Below, in pieces: positions 33,503 through 41,791 of a DNA stretch of 64,000 nt (the stretch's first letter is position 1; every line of letters begins with the position of its first letter). The DNA is from Poriferisocius sp965200775 (GTDB taxonomy: Bacteria; Actinomycetota; Acidimicrobiia; Acidimicrobiales; Bin134), in the NCBI GenBank assembly GCA_965200775.1, contig OZ241383.1, forward strand, positions 682,001 through 746,000, in the 5' to 3' direction. A program made the translations under genes and the position numbers. Below the pieces are notes generated by a model that worked only from the letters and a program-made list of their open reading frames with translations, had not been told where the DNA came from and ran no database searches.

Positions 33503-34156
33503 GTGGACCAAGCGAGCACAGCGGGTACCGGCGGGGGAGAGGGGGCCAGGCTGCGCCTGGTGGCGGCCACCGCCAACCCTCACAAGCTGGCCGAGATCGC
33601 CGCCATCATGGAGGTGGATTCACCCCAATCGACGGTGGAGTTGCTGCCACGGCCTGCCGACCTGGGCGAGGTGATCGAGGACGGCGACACCCTCGAGACC
33701 AACGCCCGCTTGAAAGCGAGCGCGGTGTGCCTGCGCACCGGGTGTGCCGCTGTGGCCGACGACACCGGCCTGGAGGTTGTTGCTCTGGGGGGTGACCCGG
33801 GGGTCCGGTCGGCCCGCTATGCCGGCGACAATGCGGTCGATGCCGACAATGTCGACCGGCTGCTGGCCGAGCTGGCGGGGGAATCCGACCGGTCGGCCCG
33901 TTTCCGTACCGTTGCCATGGTTGTCTTCCCGGATGGCACAGAGGTGTTGGCTGAGGGAGTGACCTCCGGCACCATCGCTGCCGCTCCCCGCGGCAACGGA
34001 GGGTTCGGGTACGACCCTGTGTTCATGCCCGATGGGGGAGACGGGCGGACGTTTGCCGAGATGTCGGCAGCCGAGAAGAACGCCATTTCCCACCGGGGCC
34101 GGGCGTTTCGGGCACTGGCCACCCGGTTGGGTGTGGTCGCAGGGGGTTCCCGGTAG
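33503..34156 (+). CDS. rdgB: RdgB/HAM1 non-canonical purine NTP pyrophosphatase
   Basis: 217 residues from GTG 33503. RLVAATANPHKLAEIAAIM with the SHR-like phosphate loop (T-NPHK), VADDTGLEVVALGGDPGVRS, GFGYDPVFMPDGG and TFAEMSAAEKNAISHRGRA are the family signatures. It hydrolyses dITP, XTP and related nucleotides to monophosphates, keeping them out of DNA. Follows rph by 67 bases. Directly downstream lies tRNA-Leu. Confidence 0.92.
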   Translation: MDQASTAGTGGGEGARLRLVAATANPHKLAEIAAIMEVDSPQSTVELLPRPADLGEVIEDGDTLETNARLKASAVCLRTGCAAVADDTGLEVVALGGDPGVRSARYAGDNAVDADNVDRLLAELAGESDRSARFRTVAMVVFPDGTEVLAEGVTSGTIAAAPRGNGGFGYDPVFMPDGGDGRTFAEMSAAEKNAISHRGRAFRALATRLGVVAGGSR

Positions 34157-34159
34157 CCT
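34154..34159 (+). promoter_or_regulatory. -10 box of tRNA-Leu
   Basis: TAGCCT lies 11 bases before the tRNA 5' end, overlapping the rdgB stop region. Confidence 0.4.
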
Positions 34160-34170
34160 TATGGAGCGAC

Positions 34171-34255
34171 GCGCCAGTGGCGGAACTAGGCAGACGTGCA
34201 GGGTTTAGGTCCCTGTGGGCGCAAGCCCGTGTGGGTTCGAATCCCACCTGGCGCA
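34171..34255 (+). tRNA. tRNA-Leu (anticodon TAG)
   Basis: 85 bases. Acceptor GCGCCAG (34171-34177) pairs with CTGGCGC (34248-34254), discriminator A 34255. Anticodon stem CAGGG/CCCTG encloses loop TTTAGGT with TAG at 34206-34208, reading CUN leucine codons. A long variable arm (GGGC GCAA GCCC) marks it as class II, and the T-arm is GTGGG TTCGAAT CCCAC. CCA is not encoded. Only tRNA seen in the window. Confidence 0.95.
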
Positions 34256-34322
34256 CGCTGTGGGAGACGATGGAGACCTGGTCGCCGGTGGTCCGGGTAG
34301 CCGGTTGGCGGCAGCAGGCCGG

Positions 34323-34328
34323 TACGAT
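34323..34328 (+). promoter_or_regulatory. -10 box of leaderless clpP
   Basis: TACGAT ends 6 bases before the clpP ATG at 34335; no ribosome binding site in the short gap. Confidence 0.5.
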
Positions 34329-34334
34329 TGGGTC

Positions 34335-34925
34335 ATGACCAACCCCGTTTTGTTCGAGTCGGGCAGCTCCGATCGTGGTTCGTTCGAGATATTCAACCGG
34401 CTGCTGAAGAACCGGATCGTGTTTCTCGGCACCGATGTGAACGACGACATCGCCAACTACATCACCGCTCAGCTCCTCTACTTGGAGGGGGAGGATGCCG
34501 AGAAGGACATCTGGCTCTACATCAACTCTCCGGGCGGTTCGGTCACCTCGGGCATGGCCATCTACGACACAATGCAGTTCATCGCTCCCGATGTTGGGAC
34601 AATCTGCATGGGGCTCGGTGCTTCGATGGGCCAGTTCCTGCTGTGCGCCGGCGCTCCCGGCAAGCGCTACGCCTTGCCCCACGCCCGGATCATGATGCAC
34701 CAGCCCCTAGGCGGTGTCAGGGGCCAGGCGGCCGACATTGCCATCCAGGCCGAGCAGCACGCTTACGTCAAGTCGCTGCTGGCCGAGCGCATCGCCCATC
34801 ACACCGGCCAGCCGGTGGATCAGGTGGAGGCCGACTCGGACCGGGATCGTTGGTTCACCGCCGAGGAGGCCAAGCAATACGGCATCATCGACCACGTGAT
34901 CGTCAAGCGCGGGGAGATGGCCTGA
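34335..34925 (+). CDS. clpP: ATP-dependent Clp protease proteolytic subunit
   Basis: 196 residues from ATG 34335 (the upstream open frame runs through the tRNA and is not coding). Catalytic Ser in GLGASMGQFLL, His in LPHARIMMHQPLGGVRGQA and Asp near DRDRWFTAEEAKQYGIID; INSPGGSVTSGMAIYDTMQF is the oxyanion segment. Forms a tetradecameric barrel degrading unfolded or tagged proteins with ClpX or ClpC. Actinobacteria usually carry two clpP genes side by side; only one is seen here, so a second copy should lie elsewhere. Confidence 0.93.
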   Translation: MTNPVLFESGSSDRGSFEIFNRLLKNRIVFLGTDVNDDIANYITAQLLYLEGEDAEKDIWLYINSPGGSVTSGMAIYDTMQFIAPDVGTICMGLGASMGQFLLCAGAPGKRYALPHARIMMHQPLGGVRGQAADIAIQAEQHAYVKSLLAERIAHHTGQPVDQVEADSDRDRWFTAEEAKQYGIIDHVIVKRGEMA

Positions 34926-34947
34926 GAGCTGCTGCGGTTGGGCGGCC

Positions 34948-35397
34948 TCAGCCCTCCACATCCAGGTTCACATCGCCCTGGATCTGGTCGGTGTAGGTGG
35001 GGGTGAGCACCGGCACAGAGCGCAACTCCAAGCCGCACTGTTCGACGGCGTAGCGGGTGAGCGTTTCGGAGGCCTCGGTCAGGTCGGCGATTTCGGGCCT
35101 CAACCTTTGAAGGGTTTCGTAGGCGCTGCCGTCCGACTCGGCAAACGCCGTAATCATGCTCCGGGAGGTTTCGATGATGACCTCCAGCGGCGGCTCCATC
35201 TCGAGGGGGGCCAGGCGTCGGAGACTCTCGAACTCATCGAACACCGCCTCGGCAGCATCGGGGTCGGCGGCGAGCGACCCCAGTGCCCCTTCCGGTCCGG
35301 TTGCCACGCCGAGCTGCTCGCAGAAGGCGTCCACATCAACTCCGGCCCCGCTTCCGCACCCCCCGAGGCCGATGGCAATCACCAGCAGGGCTGCCAT
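34948..35397 (-). CDS. Putative lipoprotein of unknown function
   Basis: 149 residues from ATG 35397. The start MAALLVIAIGLGGCGSG is a signal sequence with lipobox LGGC but no positive charge. An in-frame CTG at 35415, overlapping the rpe stop, would add LKKGLL and supply one, so the true start may be there. The mature part is helical and acidic (FCEQLGVATG, EAVFDEFESLRRLAPLEME, RYAVEQCGLEL) with two cysteines that could pair. No family recognised. Follows rpe on the same strand with a few bases between. Confidence 0.65.
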   Translation of the reverse strand: MAALLVIAIGLGGCGSGAGVDVDAFCEQLGVATGPEGALGSLAADPDAAEAVFDEFESLRRLAPLEMEPPLEVIIETSRSMITAFAESDGSAYETLQRLRPEIADLTEASETLTRYAVEQCGLELRSVPVLTPTYTDQIQGDVNLDVEG

Positions 35398-35411
35398 CAG
35401 GAGTCCCTTTT

Positions 35412-36080
35412 TCAGCGTTCGGCTGCTTTCCGCAACTCGGAGATGGCGTGGTCGAAGCCCAGCTCGTCGGAGAACACCGCGCTGCCGGCCACGAATACCT
35501 CGGCTCCGGCCCGAGCGGCGGCTCCGATGGTTGAGGGGCCGATCCCGCCGTCCACCTCAACTTCTACTTCATAGTTGCGCTCGGCGGCCAGGGCGCAGAC
35601 CTCGGCCACCTTGGACTCCATGGACGCCAGGTAGGACTGGCCACCCCAGCCGGGGTTGACCGTCATCACCAGCACCAGCTTGCACAGGTCCAGCACCTGG
35701 GCCACCGCGGCGGCCGGGGTGGCCGGATTGAGGGCGACACCGGCGTCCATTCCCAGTTCCCGGATTGCTGCCAACGTGCGGTGCAGATGGGGGCACGCTT
35801 CGGCATGGACGATGAGCAAGTCGCAGCCGGCCTCGGCGTAGCGATGGGCCAGTTCGTGGGGTTCCTCCACCATGAGATGAGCCTCGAACGGCAGCGAAAC
35901 CAGCGGTCGAACCGAGGCGATCACGTCGGGGCCGAACGTGAGGTTGGGGACGAAACGGCCGTCCATCACATCCCAGTGGATCCGGTCGGCCCCGGCCTTC
36001 TCCAAGCCGATGCAATCGTCGCCCAGACGGGCGAAATCGGCGGGCAGCACTGAAGGCGCGATCAGAACCTCAGAGGCCAT
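35412..36080 (-). CDS. rpe: Ribulose-phosphate 3-epimerase
   Basis: 222 residues. TIM-barrel signatures: IAPSVLPADFARLG, IHWDVMDGRFVPNLTFGPDV (metal Asp/His), LPFEAHLMVEEP, LVLVMTVNPGWGGQSY, and VEVDGGIGPSTIGAAARAGA with the phosphate site. Interconverts ribulose 5-phosphate and xylulose 5-phosphate in the pentose phosphate pathway. Leaderless start: TAGGGT 6 bases before the ATG. The upstream gap holds the 51-bp repeats at 36126. Confidence 0.92.
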   Translation of the reverse strand: MASEVLIAPSVLPADFARLGDDCIGLEKAGADRIHWDVMDGRFVPNLTFGPDVIASVRPLVSLPFEAHLMVEEPHELAHRYAEAGCDLLIVHAEACPHLHRTLAAIRELGMDAGVALNPATPAAAVAQVLDLCKLVLVMTVNPGWGGQSYLASMESKVAEVCALAAERNYEVEVEVDGGIGPSTIGAAARAGAEVFVAGSAVFSDELGFDHAISELRKAAER

Positions 36081-36086
36081 GGCCCG

Positions 36087-36092
36087 ACCCTA
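36087..36092 (-). promoter_or_regulatory. -10 box of leaderless rpe
   Basis: TAGGGT on the minus strand ends 6 bases before the ATG at 36080. Confidence 0.5.
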
Positions 36093-36125
36093 CCCGGTGC
36101 CAACAGCCCGAACGCGGCACTATTT

Positions 36126-36260
36126 GAGGCTCCATCCAAATGGCCAGGTCCGGCTGCGGTTTGCCGGGAACCCTAAAGAGGCTCCATCCAAATGGCTGGG
36201 TCCTGCTGTGGTTGCCGGGGGCCCGAAAGAGGCTCCATCGAAATGTCAGAGTCACGCTGC
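36126..36260. repeat. 51/52-bp imperfect tandem repeats (2.6 copies)
   Basis: Units start at 36126, 36178 and 36229 with the shared block GAGGCTCCATCCAAATGGC, followed by GGTCC-GCTG-GGTTGCCGGG-like sequence. They fill the gap between rpe and the SDR gene. On the minus strand an open frame across them repeats WSLFR-PG, but there is no start/stop context for a real gene. Purpose unknown. Confidence 0.75.
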
Positions 36261-36265
36261 GAGAG

Positions 36266-37027
36266 TCAGCGCAGCATTCCCCCATCCACGAACACCGGTC
36301 GCCCGCTCATGTATGCCGAGGCGTCGCCGGCCAGGAACACCGCCGCCCCTACCAGGTCGTCGGGGGTCCCGAGGCGGCCGAAGATGGTCTCGGCGGATAC
36401 TTCGGTCTCGAACTTGGCCCGGGCTTCGGGGTCCCGGGGCAGGATCATGTCGGTGGCCACCGGGCCGGGCACCAGCAGGTTCACTCGCACCCCTCGCCCA
36501 GCCCACTCCCGAGCCATGGTGGTTGTCCAGTTGGCCATCGCCGCTTTCACCGCGCAGTAGGCGCCGATGCCCTCCATGGGCTGGAAGGCACCCAGCGCCC
36601 CGATGTTGATGATCGACCCACCCCCGTCGGCGGCCAGATGGTTGAGAGCGGCCTGCGACAGGAACAACGGCCCCTTGAGGTTCACTGCCAGAATGTCGTC
36701 GAGTTCCTCGGGGGTTACACGGGTGGTGAGGTGGGGACGCAGCACCCCGGCGTTGTTTACCAATACGTCGAGGCGTCCGAACCGCTCGATTACCGCTTCC
36801 AACACCGGCTGGTGCTGCTCCAGGCGGCCGACATCGAGGGAAATGGCCATGGCTTCGCCTCCGGAGGCGTTGATCCGGTCGGCCACGGCCTGGCAAGCCT
36901 CCAGCGAGCGGCTGGCCGCCACCACCTTGGCCCCGGCCTCGGCCAGCCCCAACGCCAGGGCGTGGCCGATGCCCCGGGAGGCCCCGGTGACCATAGCCAC
37001 CCGTTCGCTCAGGTCGAACCTATCCAT
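36266..37027 (-). CDS. SDR family oxidoreductase
   Basis: 253 residues. TGASRGIGHALALGLAEAGA (NAD(P) binding), DVLVNNAGVLRP, catalytic Tyr/Lys in GIGAYCAVKAAMAN, GRLGTPDDLVGAAVFLAGDA and FVDGGMLR at the end, as in 3-oxoacyl-ACP reductase-like SDRs. The usual catalytic Ser position reads IINIGALGAF, with no Ser in the standard place, so activity or orientation of the substrate may differ. Divergent from the amidohydrolase gene at 37143. The physiological substrate is unknown. Confidence 0.85.
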   Translation of the reverse strand: MDRFDLSERVAMVTGASRGIGHALALGLAEAGAKVVAASRSLEACQAVADRINASGGEAMAISLDVGRLEQHQPVLEAVIERFGRLDVLVNNAGVLRPHLTTRVTPEELDDILAVNLKGPLFLSQAALNHLAADGGGSIINIGALGAFQPMEGIGAYCAVKAAMANWTTTMAREWAGRGVRVNLLVPGPVATDMILPRDPEARAKFETEVSAETIFGRLGTPDDLVGAAVFLAGDASAYMSGRPVFVDGGMLR

Positions 37028-37130
37028 TCGACTTGGAGCGGTCGGGTTGTGGGGGCTTCATGTCCATGTCCGATGACGATACCGACCTTTGCGGACCCGT
37101 TCGAGCAGACATGGCGCGGTGCTGGGCCGG

Positions 37131-37136
37131 TAGCCT
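37131..37136 (+). promoter_or_regulatory. -10 box of leaderless amidohydrolase gene
   Basis: TAGCCT ends 6 bases before the GTG at 37143. Confidence 0.55.
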
Positions 37137-37142
37137 GGGGCG

Positions 37143-38342
37143 GTGGACGAACTCGGATACACCCCCTTCGACTGCGACAACCACTACTACGAGGCGGTTG
37201 ACGCGTTCACCCGCCATGTGGACCCGGCTATGCATCCCCGCTGCGTGCAGTGGGCCGAGGTGAACGGTCGGCGCTACCACCTAGTGGGAGGCACCATAAG
37301 CCACGCGGTGGTGAACCCCACATGGGACCCGATCGCCCTACCCGGGGCGATGCACGACTACTTCCGGGGCAATCCCGAGGGTCGGAACCCGTCCGAGATG
37401 CTGAGCAAGCGGGAGACGCTTCCCCGCTACTACGTGGACGACCGGGATGCCCGAGTGGACAAAGTGGCCGAGCAGGGGCTCCGGTCGGTGTGGCTGTTCC
37501 CCACGCTGGGGGTGCTCTACGAGGAGCTCATCAAGACGGACATCGAGGCGGTGTGCGCCCTGTTCCGGGGGTTCAACCGCTGGCTCGAAGAGCAGTGGGG
37601 CTTCGACTACCGCGACACTATCTTCGCCGCTCCCTACATTGCCCTGGGCGACGTGGAATGGGCCTGCGAGGAGCTGGAATGGTGCCTCGACCGGGGGGCG
37701 CGCACCATCGTGATGCGACCGGCCGCAGTGTGGACCGCCGAGGGGTTCAAATCGCCTGCCGACGAGCATTTCGACCCGTTCTGGGCCCGGGTGAACGAGG
37801 CCGGAATCTGCGCCGTGGTTCACGCCGGCGACAGCGGCCACACCACCCACGGCTACGACGTGGATGGGTTCGGGTCGTCGCAAATGGCCAAGCAGCGCAA
37901 GTACAAGCCCAGCATCAAGGCGTACAACATCGAGCGGGCCGCTTACGACTACCTCATCACCCTGGCGCTGGAGAGGCTGTTCGAGCGGTTCACCAACCTG
38001 CGGGTGGCGTCGGTGGAGAACGGCTCGCAGTTCCTCGGCGACATGTTCCGCAAGCTGGACCAGGCCACCCAAAAGAACGTGGGCTGGTTCGGCGAGGACC
38101 CCTCCGAGCTGTTCCGCCGCCACGTGTGGATCAACCCGTTCTGGGAGGACGACGTGGCCGAGGTGGTCCACTACATGGGGGCCGACCGTGTGATCTTCGG
38201 CAGCGACTGGCCCCACATCGAGGGGATGCCCAAGCCCCTCGACTACCTGGTGGAGTTGAAGGACAAGGGCTTCGACGACGACACCAAGAAGAAAATCCTC
38301 CTGGACAACGTGGTCGAGCTGAACCAACTCCAACCAGCCTGA
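37143..38342 (+). CDS. Amidohydrolase-2 family metal-dependent hydrolase
   Basis: 399 residues from GTG 37143. TIM-barrel of the amidohydrolase 2 (ACMSD/2-pyrone-4,6-dicarboxylate lactonase-like) group: FDCDNHYYEAVDAF (in place of the usual D-D-H-), APYIALGDVEWAC, AVVHAGDSGHTTHGY, the C-terminal VIFGSDWPHIEGMPKP with the catalytic Asp and His, and VVELNQLQPA. Members decarboxylate or hydrolyse carboxylated rings. First metal motif is D-N-H rather than D-x-H-x, so the metal site deserves checking. Ends at a hairpin terminator facing aceE. Confidence 0.8.
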   Translation: MDELGYTPFDCDNHYYEAVDAFTRHVDPAMHPRCVQWAEVNGRRYHLVGGTISHAVVNPTWDPIALPGAMHDYFRGNPEGRNPSEMLSKRETLPRYYVDDRDARVDKVAEQGLRSVWLFPTLGVLYEELIKTDIEAVCALFRGFNRWLEEQWGFDYRDTIFAAPYIALGDVEWACEELEWCLDRGARTIVMRPAAVWTAEGFKSPADEHFDPFWARVNEAGICAVVHAGDSGHTTHGYDVDGFGSSQMAKQRKYKPSIKAYNIERAAYDYLITLALERLFERFTNLRVASVENGSQFLGDMFRKLDQATQKNVGWFGEDPSELFRRHVWINPFWEDDVAEVVHYMGADRVIFGSDWPHIEGMPKPLDYLVELKDKGFDDDTKKKILLDNVVELNQLQPA

Positions 38343-38344
38343 CC

Positions 38345-38365
38345 CCCTACCCCTCGGGGGTAGGG
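38345..38365. terminator. Bidirectional terminator hairpin
   Basis: CCCTACCCC (38345-38353) and GGGGTAGGG (38357-38365) form a perfect 9-bp stem with a 3-base loop between the convergent amidohydrolase and aceE genes. No long T-run, as is common in high-GC hosts. Confidence 0.65.
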
Positions 38366-38371
38366 CTGGGA

Positions 38372-41068
38372 TCAGCCGGTGGGGTCGAAGTGGTGATCTT
38401 GGAGGTTGTAGCGGGTGATGGCGTCGGCGGCGATGGCGGGGTCGAGGGAGCCGTCGGCGGCCAGGCAGCTCAAGACGGCGGCGATCACGCTGCGGGCGTC
38501 GGTCTCGAAAAACCGGCGTAGCGACTCCCGGGTGTCGGATCGGCCGAAGCCGTCGGTGCCGAGGGGGAGGAAGCGGCGAGGAACCCAGCGGGAGATCTGG
38601 TCGGGCACCAGGGTCATGTAGTCGGTCACGGCCACCACAGGACCGTTACCCGCTCCCAGCCTCTGGGTGACCATCGGCACCCTCGGAGCTTCCTCGGGGT
38701 GCAGCCGGTTCCACCGCTCCGCTGCCAGGGCTTCCTCCCTGACCGCCTTGAACGAGGGAGCGCTGAACAGGTCCACCCCCACCCCGTACTGGTCGGCCAG
38801 CTCGGCTTGGGCGTCTCGAGCGGCCTGGTGAGCAGTGCCGGAGAAGACGATGGAGGCCTGCTGCTGGGTTCCGTCGGGAGCGTGGTTCCACTGGTAGAGG
38901 CCCGACAGGATGTGCTCGTCGCTGATGAAGTCGGCCCGACGGGGCTGGCGGTAGTTCTCGTTGTAGATAGTGATGTAGTAAAAGACATCCTCGCCGTCAC
39001 CGCTCCCGTACATCCGGTCCAGCCCGGTGCGCACGATGGCCCCCAGCTCGTAAGCGAACGCCGGGTCGTAGGCGCAGCACGACGGCACGGTGGAGGCCAG
39101 CAGGTGGCTGTGACCGTCCTGGTGCTGCAGCCCCTCGCCCATAAGGGTGGTGCGCCCCGCGGTGGCCCCCATCAGGAACCCCCGAGCCCGGGAGTCGGCC
39201 GCCGACCAGATGAGGTCGCCCACCCGCTGGAAGCCGAACATCGAGTAGAACGAGTAGAACGGCACCATCGGCACGCCCATGGTGGCGTAACTGGTGGCGG
39301 CCGCAGTCCACGAGGCCAGCGACCCCGCCTCTGTGATCCCCTCCTCAAGAAGCTGCCCGTCCTGGCCTTCGGCGTAGGACAGCAAAAGGTCGTGGTCCAC
39401 CGGCTCGTAGAGCTGGCCCTCGGAGGCGTAGATCTTGAACTCCCGGAACAGAGAGTCCATGCCGAAGGTGCGGGCCTCGTCGGGGACTATGGGCACCACC
39501 CGGGCGCCGAAGTCCTCGTCGCGCATCATATTGCGCAGCATCTGGGTGAACACCATGGTGGTGGACACCTCACGTCCGTTCGACCCCTCGTCGTAGTCGG
39601 TGAACATCTTGTCGTCGGGCAGCTTGATGGGTCGGCGGATGTTCACCACCCGGGTGGGGAGGGGGCCGTCGAGCTCACGCCGGCGGGCCATCAGGTACCG
39701 GTGCTCGGGGGAATCGGGGGGCGGCTTGTAGTACGGGGGGTGGGTGTCGTCCTGTAGGGCCTCGGCGGGCACCTCATCCTCGAGATGGAGTCGGGACCGC
39801 AGATCCATGAGCTGCTCGGTGGTCATCTTCTTGATCTGGTGGGTGGCGTTGCGGGCCTCGAGGCCCTCTCCCAGAGTCCACCCCTTGATGGTTTTGGCCA
39901 GGATTACCGTTGGCCGGTCGGTTGCCTCCACCGCGGCCTTGTAGGCGGCGTAGAGCTTGAGGTAGTCGTGGCCGCCCCGGGGCAGGTCCTGCAGCTCGCG
40001 GTCGCTGAGGTGGGCCGCCATCTCGCGCAAGCGTGGGTCGGGGCCGAAGAAGTTCTCCCGGATGTAGGCCCCCGTTTCGGTGGCGTAGCGCTGGTACTCG
40101 CCGTCCACCGTGGAACGCATCTTTTCCAGCAGCACGCCATCCACATCGGCGGCCAGCAGCTCATCCCAGCGGGAGCCCCAGATCACCTTGATCACGTTCC
40201 AGCCGGAGCCCCGGAAGTTGCCCTCGAGTTCCTGGATGATCTGGCTGTTGCCCCGTACCGGACCGTCGAGCCGCTGGAGGTTGCAGTTCACCACCCAGAT
40301 GAGGTTGCCAAGCTTGGCCCGGCCGGCCAACGAGATGGAGCCCAGTGTCTCGGGCTCGTCGGTTTCCCCGTCGCCCACGAAGCACCACACTTTCGAATCG
40401 CTGGTGTCCTCGATGTGGCGGTCGTGCAGGTAACGGTAGAAGCGGGCGTGGTAGATGGAGTTGATCGGCCCCAGGCCCATCGACACCGTCGGGTACTCCC
40501 AGAAGTCGGGCATGAGGCGGGGGTGGGGGTAGCTGGACAACCCATTGCCGCCGATCTCCATGCGGAAGTTGTCGAGTTGCGCTTCGGTAAGGCGGCCCTC
40601 CAGATAGGCCCGGGCGTAGATGCCTGGAGCGGCGTGGCCCTGGATGTAGATGGCGTCGCCGGGCAGCCCGTCCTCCTTGCCCCGGAAGAAGTGGTTGAAC
40701 CCCACCTCGTAGAGGGCGGCCGAGGAAGCGAAGGTGGAAAGGTGCCCGCCGATGCCGTCGGCCCGCTTGTTGGCCCTCACTACCATCACCGCGGCGTTCC
40801 AGCGGATAAAGGCCCGGATGCGGCGCTCGATGTACTCGTCGCCGGGGAAGAACGGCTGGTCGGCGGTGGGGATGGTGTTCACATAGGGGGTTTGCACCGT
40901 GCCGGACAGGCCCATGCCCAGCTCGTCAGCCCGGTCGAGGAGGCGGCGCAGCAGGTAGCGGCCTCGCTGCCCGCCCGAGGCGCTGAACACGGCGTCGATG
41001 CTGTCGAGCCATTCCTGGGTTTCGGCCGGGTCGGTGTCGGGTAGCTGGTGAGAGAAGTTCACGGCCAC
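38372..41068 (-). CDS. aceE: Pyruvate dehydrogenase E1 component (homodimeric type)
   Basis: 898 residues from GTG 41068. Homodimeric AceE layout: N-terminal TPP-binding half (HLSTFASSAALYEVGFNHFF, SMGLGPINSIYHARFYRYLH, CFVGDGETDEPETLGSI with the GDGE...N metal motif, WVVNCNLQRLDGPVRGN), middle TPP pyrimidine-binding part (TAGRTTLMGEGLQHQDGHSH), and a C-terminal transketolase-like domain (KRVPMVTQRLGAG-like). Decarboxylates pyruvate and acetylates the lipoyl domain of E2. The E2 and E3 genes lie 2.3 kb away on the other strand, with lipoate genes after them. Confidence 0.95.
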   Translation of the reverse strand: MAVNFSHQLPDTDPAETQEWLDSIDAVFSASGGQRGRYLLRRLLDRADELGMGLSGTVQTPYVNTIPTADQPFFPGDEYIERRIRAFIRWNAAVMVVRANKRADGIGGHLSTFASSAALYEVGFNHFFRGKEDGLPGDAIYIQGHAAPGIYARAYLEGRLTEAQLDNFRMEIGGNGLSSYPHPRLMPDFWEYPTVSMGLGPINSIYHARFYRYLHDRHIEDTSDSKVWCFVGDGETDEPETLGSISLAGRAKLGNLIWVVNCNLQRLDGPVRGNSQIIQELEGNFRGSGWNVIKVIWGSRWDELLAADVDGVLLEKMRSTVDGEYQRYATETGAYIRENFFGPDPRLREMAAHLSDRELQDLPRGGHDYLKLYAAYKAAVEATDRPTVILAKTIKGWTLGEGLEARNATHQIKKMTTEQLMDLRSRLHLEDEVPAEALQDDTHPPYYKPPPDSPEHRYLMARRRELDGPLPTRVVNIRRPIKLPDDKMFTDYDEGSNGREVSTTMVFTQMLRNMMRDEDFGARVVPIVPDEARTFGMDSLFREFKIYASEGQLYEPVDHDLLLSYAEGQDGQLLEEGITEAGSLASWTAAATSYATMGVPMVPFYSFYSMFGFQRVGDLIWSAADSRARGFLMGATAGRTTLMGEGLQHQDGHSHLLASTVPSCCAYDPAFAYELGAIVRTGLDRMYGSGDGEDVFYYITIYNENYRQPRRADFISDEHILSGLYQWNHAPDGTQQQASIVFSGTAHQAARDAQAELADQYGVGVDLFSAPSFKAVREEALAAERWNRLHPEEAPRVPMVTQRLGAGNGPVVAVTDYMTLVPDQISRWVPRRFLPLGTDGFGRSDTRESLRRFFETDARSVIAAVLSCLAADGSLDPAIAADAITRYNLQDHHFDPTG

Positions 41069-41228
41069 GGGTTCATGTTTTCAACTGCGGTGGGTGTGTG
41101 CCAGTACTTCCGGTTTTCGGTCTGCTCAAGGGGTCTCGGTGGGACAGCTGGTGGGTGCTGGTAGCCGGTGGTGGTGCGTGTCGGGGAGATTTCCTACCAA
41201 TGTCGACGGAGGACCTGCGGTCGGTGAC

Positions 41229-41708
41229 ATGATTGGCGCCGTGCCTTCATCTGCTGACGCCCAGAGGCCGACAACCGTTTACACCGACGGGGCTTGCCGG
41301 GGGAACCCCGGTCCCGGTGGGTGGGCGTGGGTGGTACCCGACGGCCAGTGCGGGTCGGGGGGAGCGCCCCAGACCACCAACAACCGCATGGAGCTGATGG
41401 GAGTGTTGGAAGCGTTGCGGTCGCTGGACGGACCCATCGAGGTGTACTCCGATTCCACCTACGTGGTGAACTGCTTTCGGGATCGCTGGTGGGAAGGTTG
41501 GATCCGCCGGGGTTGGAAGACCAGCGACAAGAAGCCGGTGTCCAACCGCGACCTGTGGATTCAGATAATCGAGCAGGTTGAAGCCCGGTCGATCAACTTC
41601 CACTGGGTGAAGGGCCACTCCGGGAACCCGTGGAACGACGAGGCCGACCGCTTGGCCACCGAAGCCGCCGACAACCAGGACGTGGTGGAGGAGCAGTCGC
41701 TGTTCTAG
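41229..41708 (+). CDS. rnhA: Ribonuclease HI
   Basis: 159 residues from ATG 41229. The DEDD active site is complete: TVYTDGACRGNPGPGGW, MELMGVLEAL, VYSDSTYVVNCF, and NDEADRLATEA; HWVKGHSGNPWNDEA is the family signature. Degrades RNA in RNA-DNA hybrids. Upstream open frame to 41094 lies in the divergent gap to aceE and looks non-coding. The last codons lie in a 52-bp duplication (see repeat at 41683). 41069-41228 holds the aceE/rnhA control region with no clear motifs. Confidence 0.92.
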   Translation: MIGAVPSSADAQRPTTVYTDGACRGNPGPGGWAWVVPDGQCGSGGAPQTTNNRMELMGVLEALRSLDGPIEVYSDSTYVVNCFRDRWWEGWIRRGWKTSDKKPVSNRDLWIQIIEQVEARSINFHWVKGHSGNPWNDEADRLATEAADNQDVVEEQSLF

Positions 41709-41791
41709 GCCCGATCAGCTCAGGATCTTCTCCACGACATGGTGGAGGAGCAGTCGCTGTTCTAAGCCCGATCAGCCCAGGATCTTCTCCA
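41683..41791. repeat. 52-bp direct repeat, period 57, joining two gene ends
   Basis: 41683-41734 and 41740-41791 differ by only a few bases. Each copy carries the last codons and stop of rnhA (EEQSLF) followed by the reverse complement of the last codons of the convergent gene (EKILG/EKILS and its stop). A recent tandem duplication across a convergent junction. Confidence 0.9.

Noticed and set aside
36070..36285. Small minus-strand protein with WSLFR repeats
   Set aside because: It spans the rpe start and the intergenic 51-bp repeats, lacks a promoter or ribosome site, and the peptide pattern simply follows the DNA repeat.
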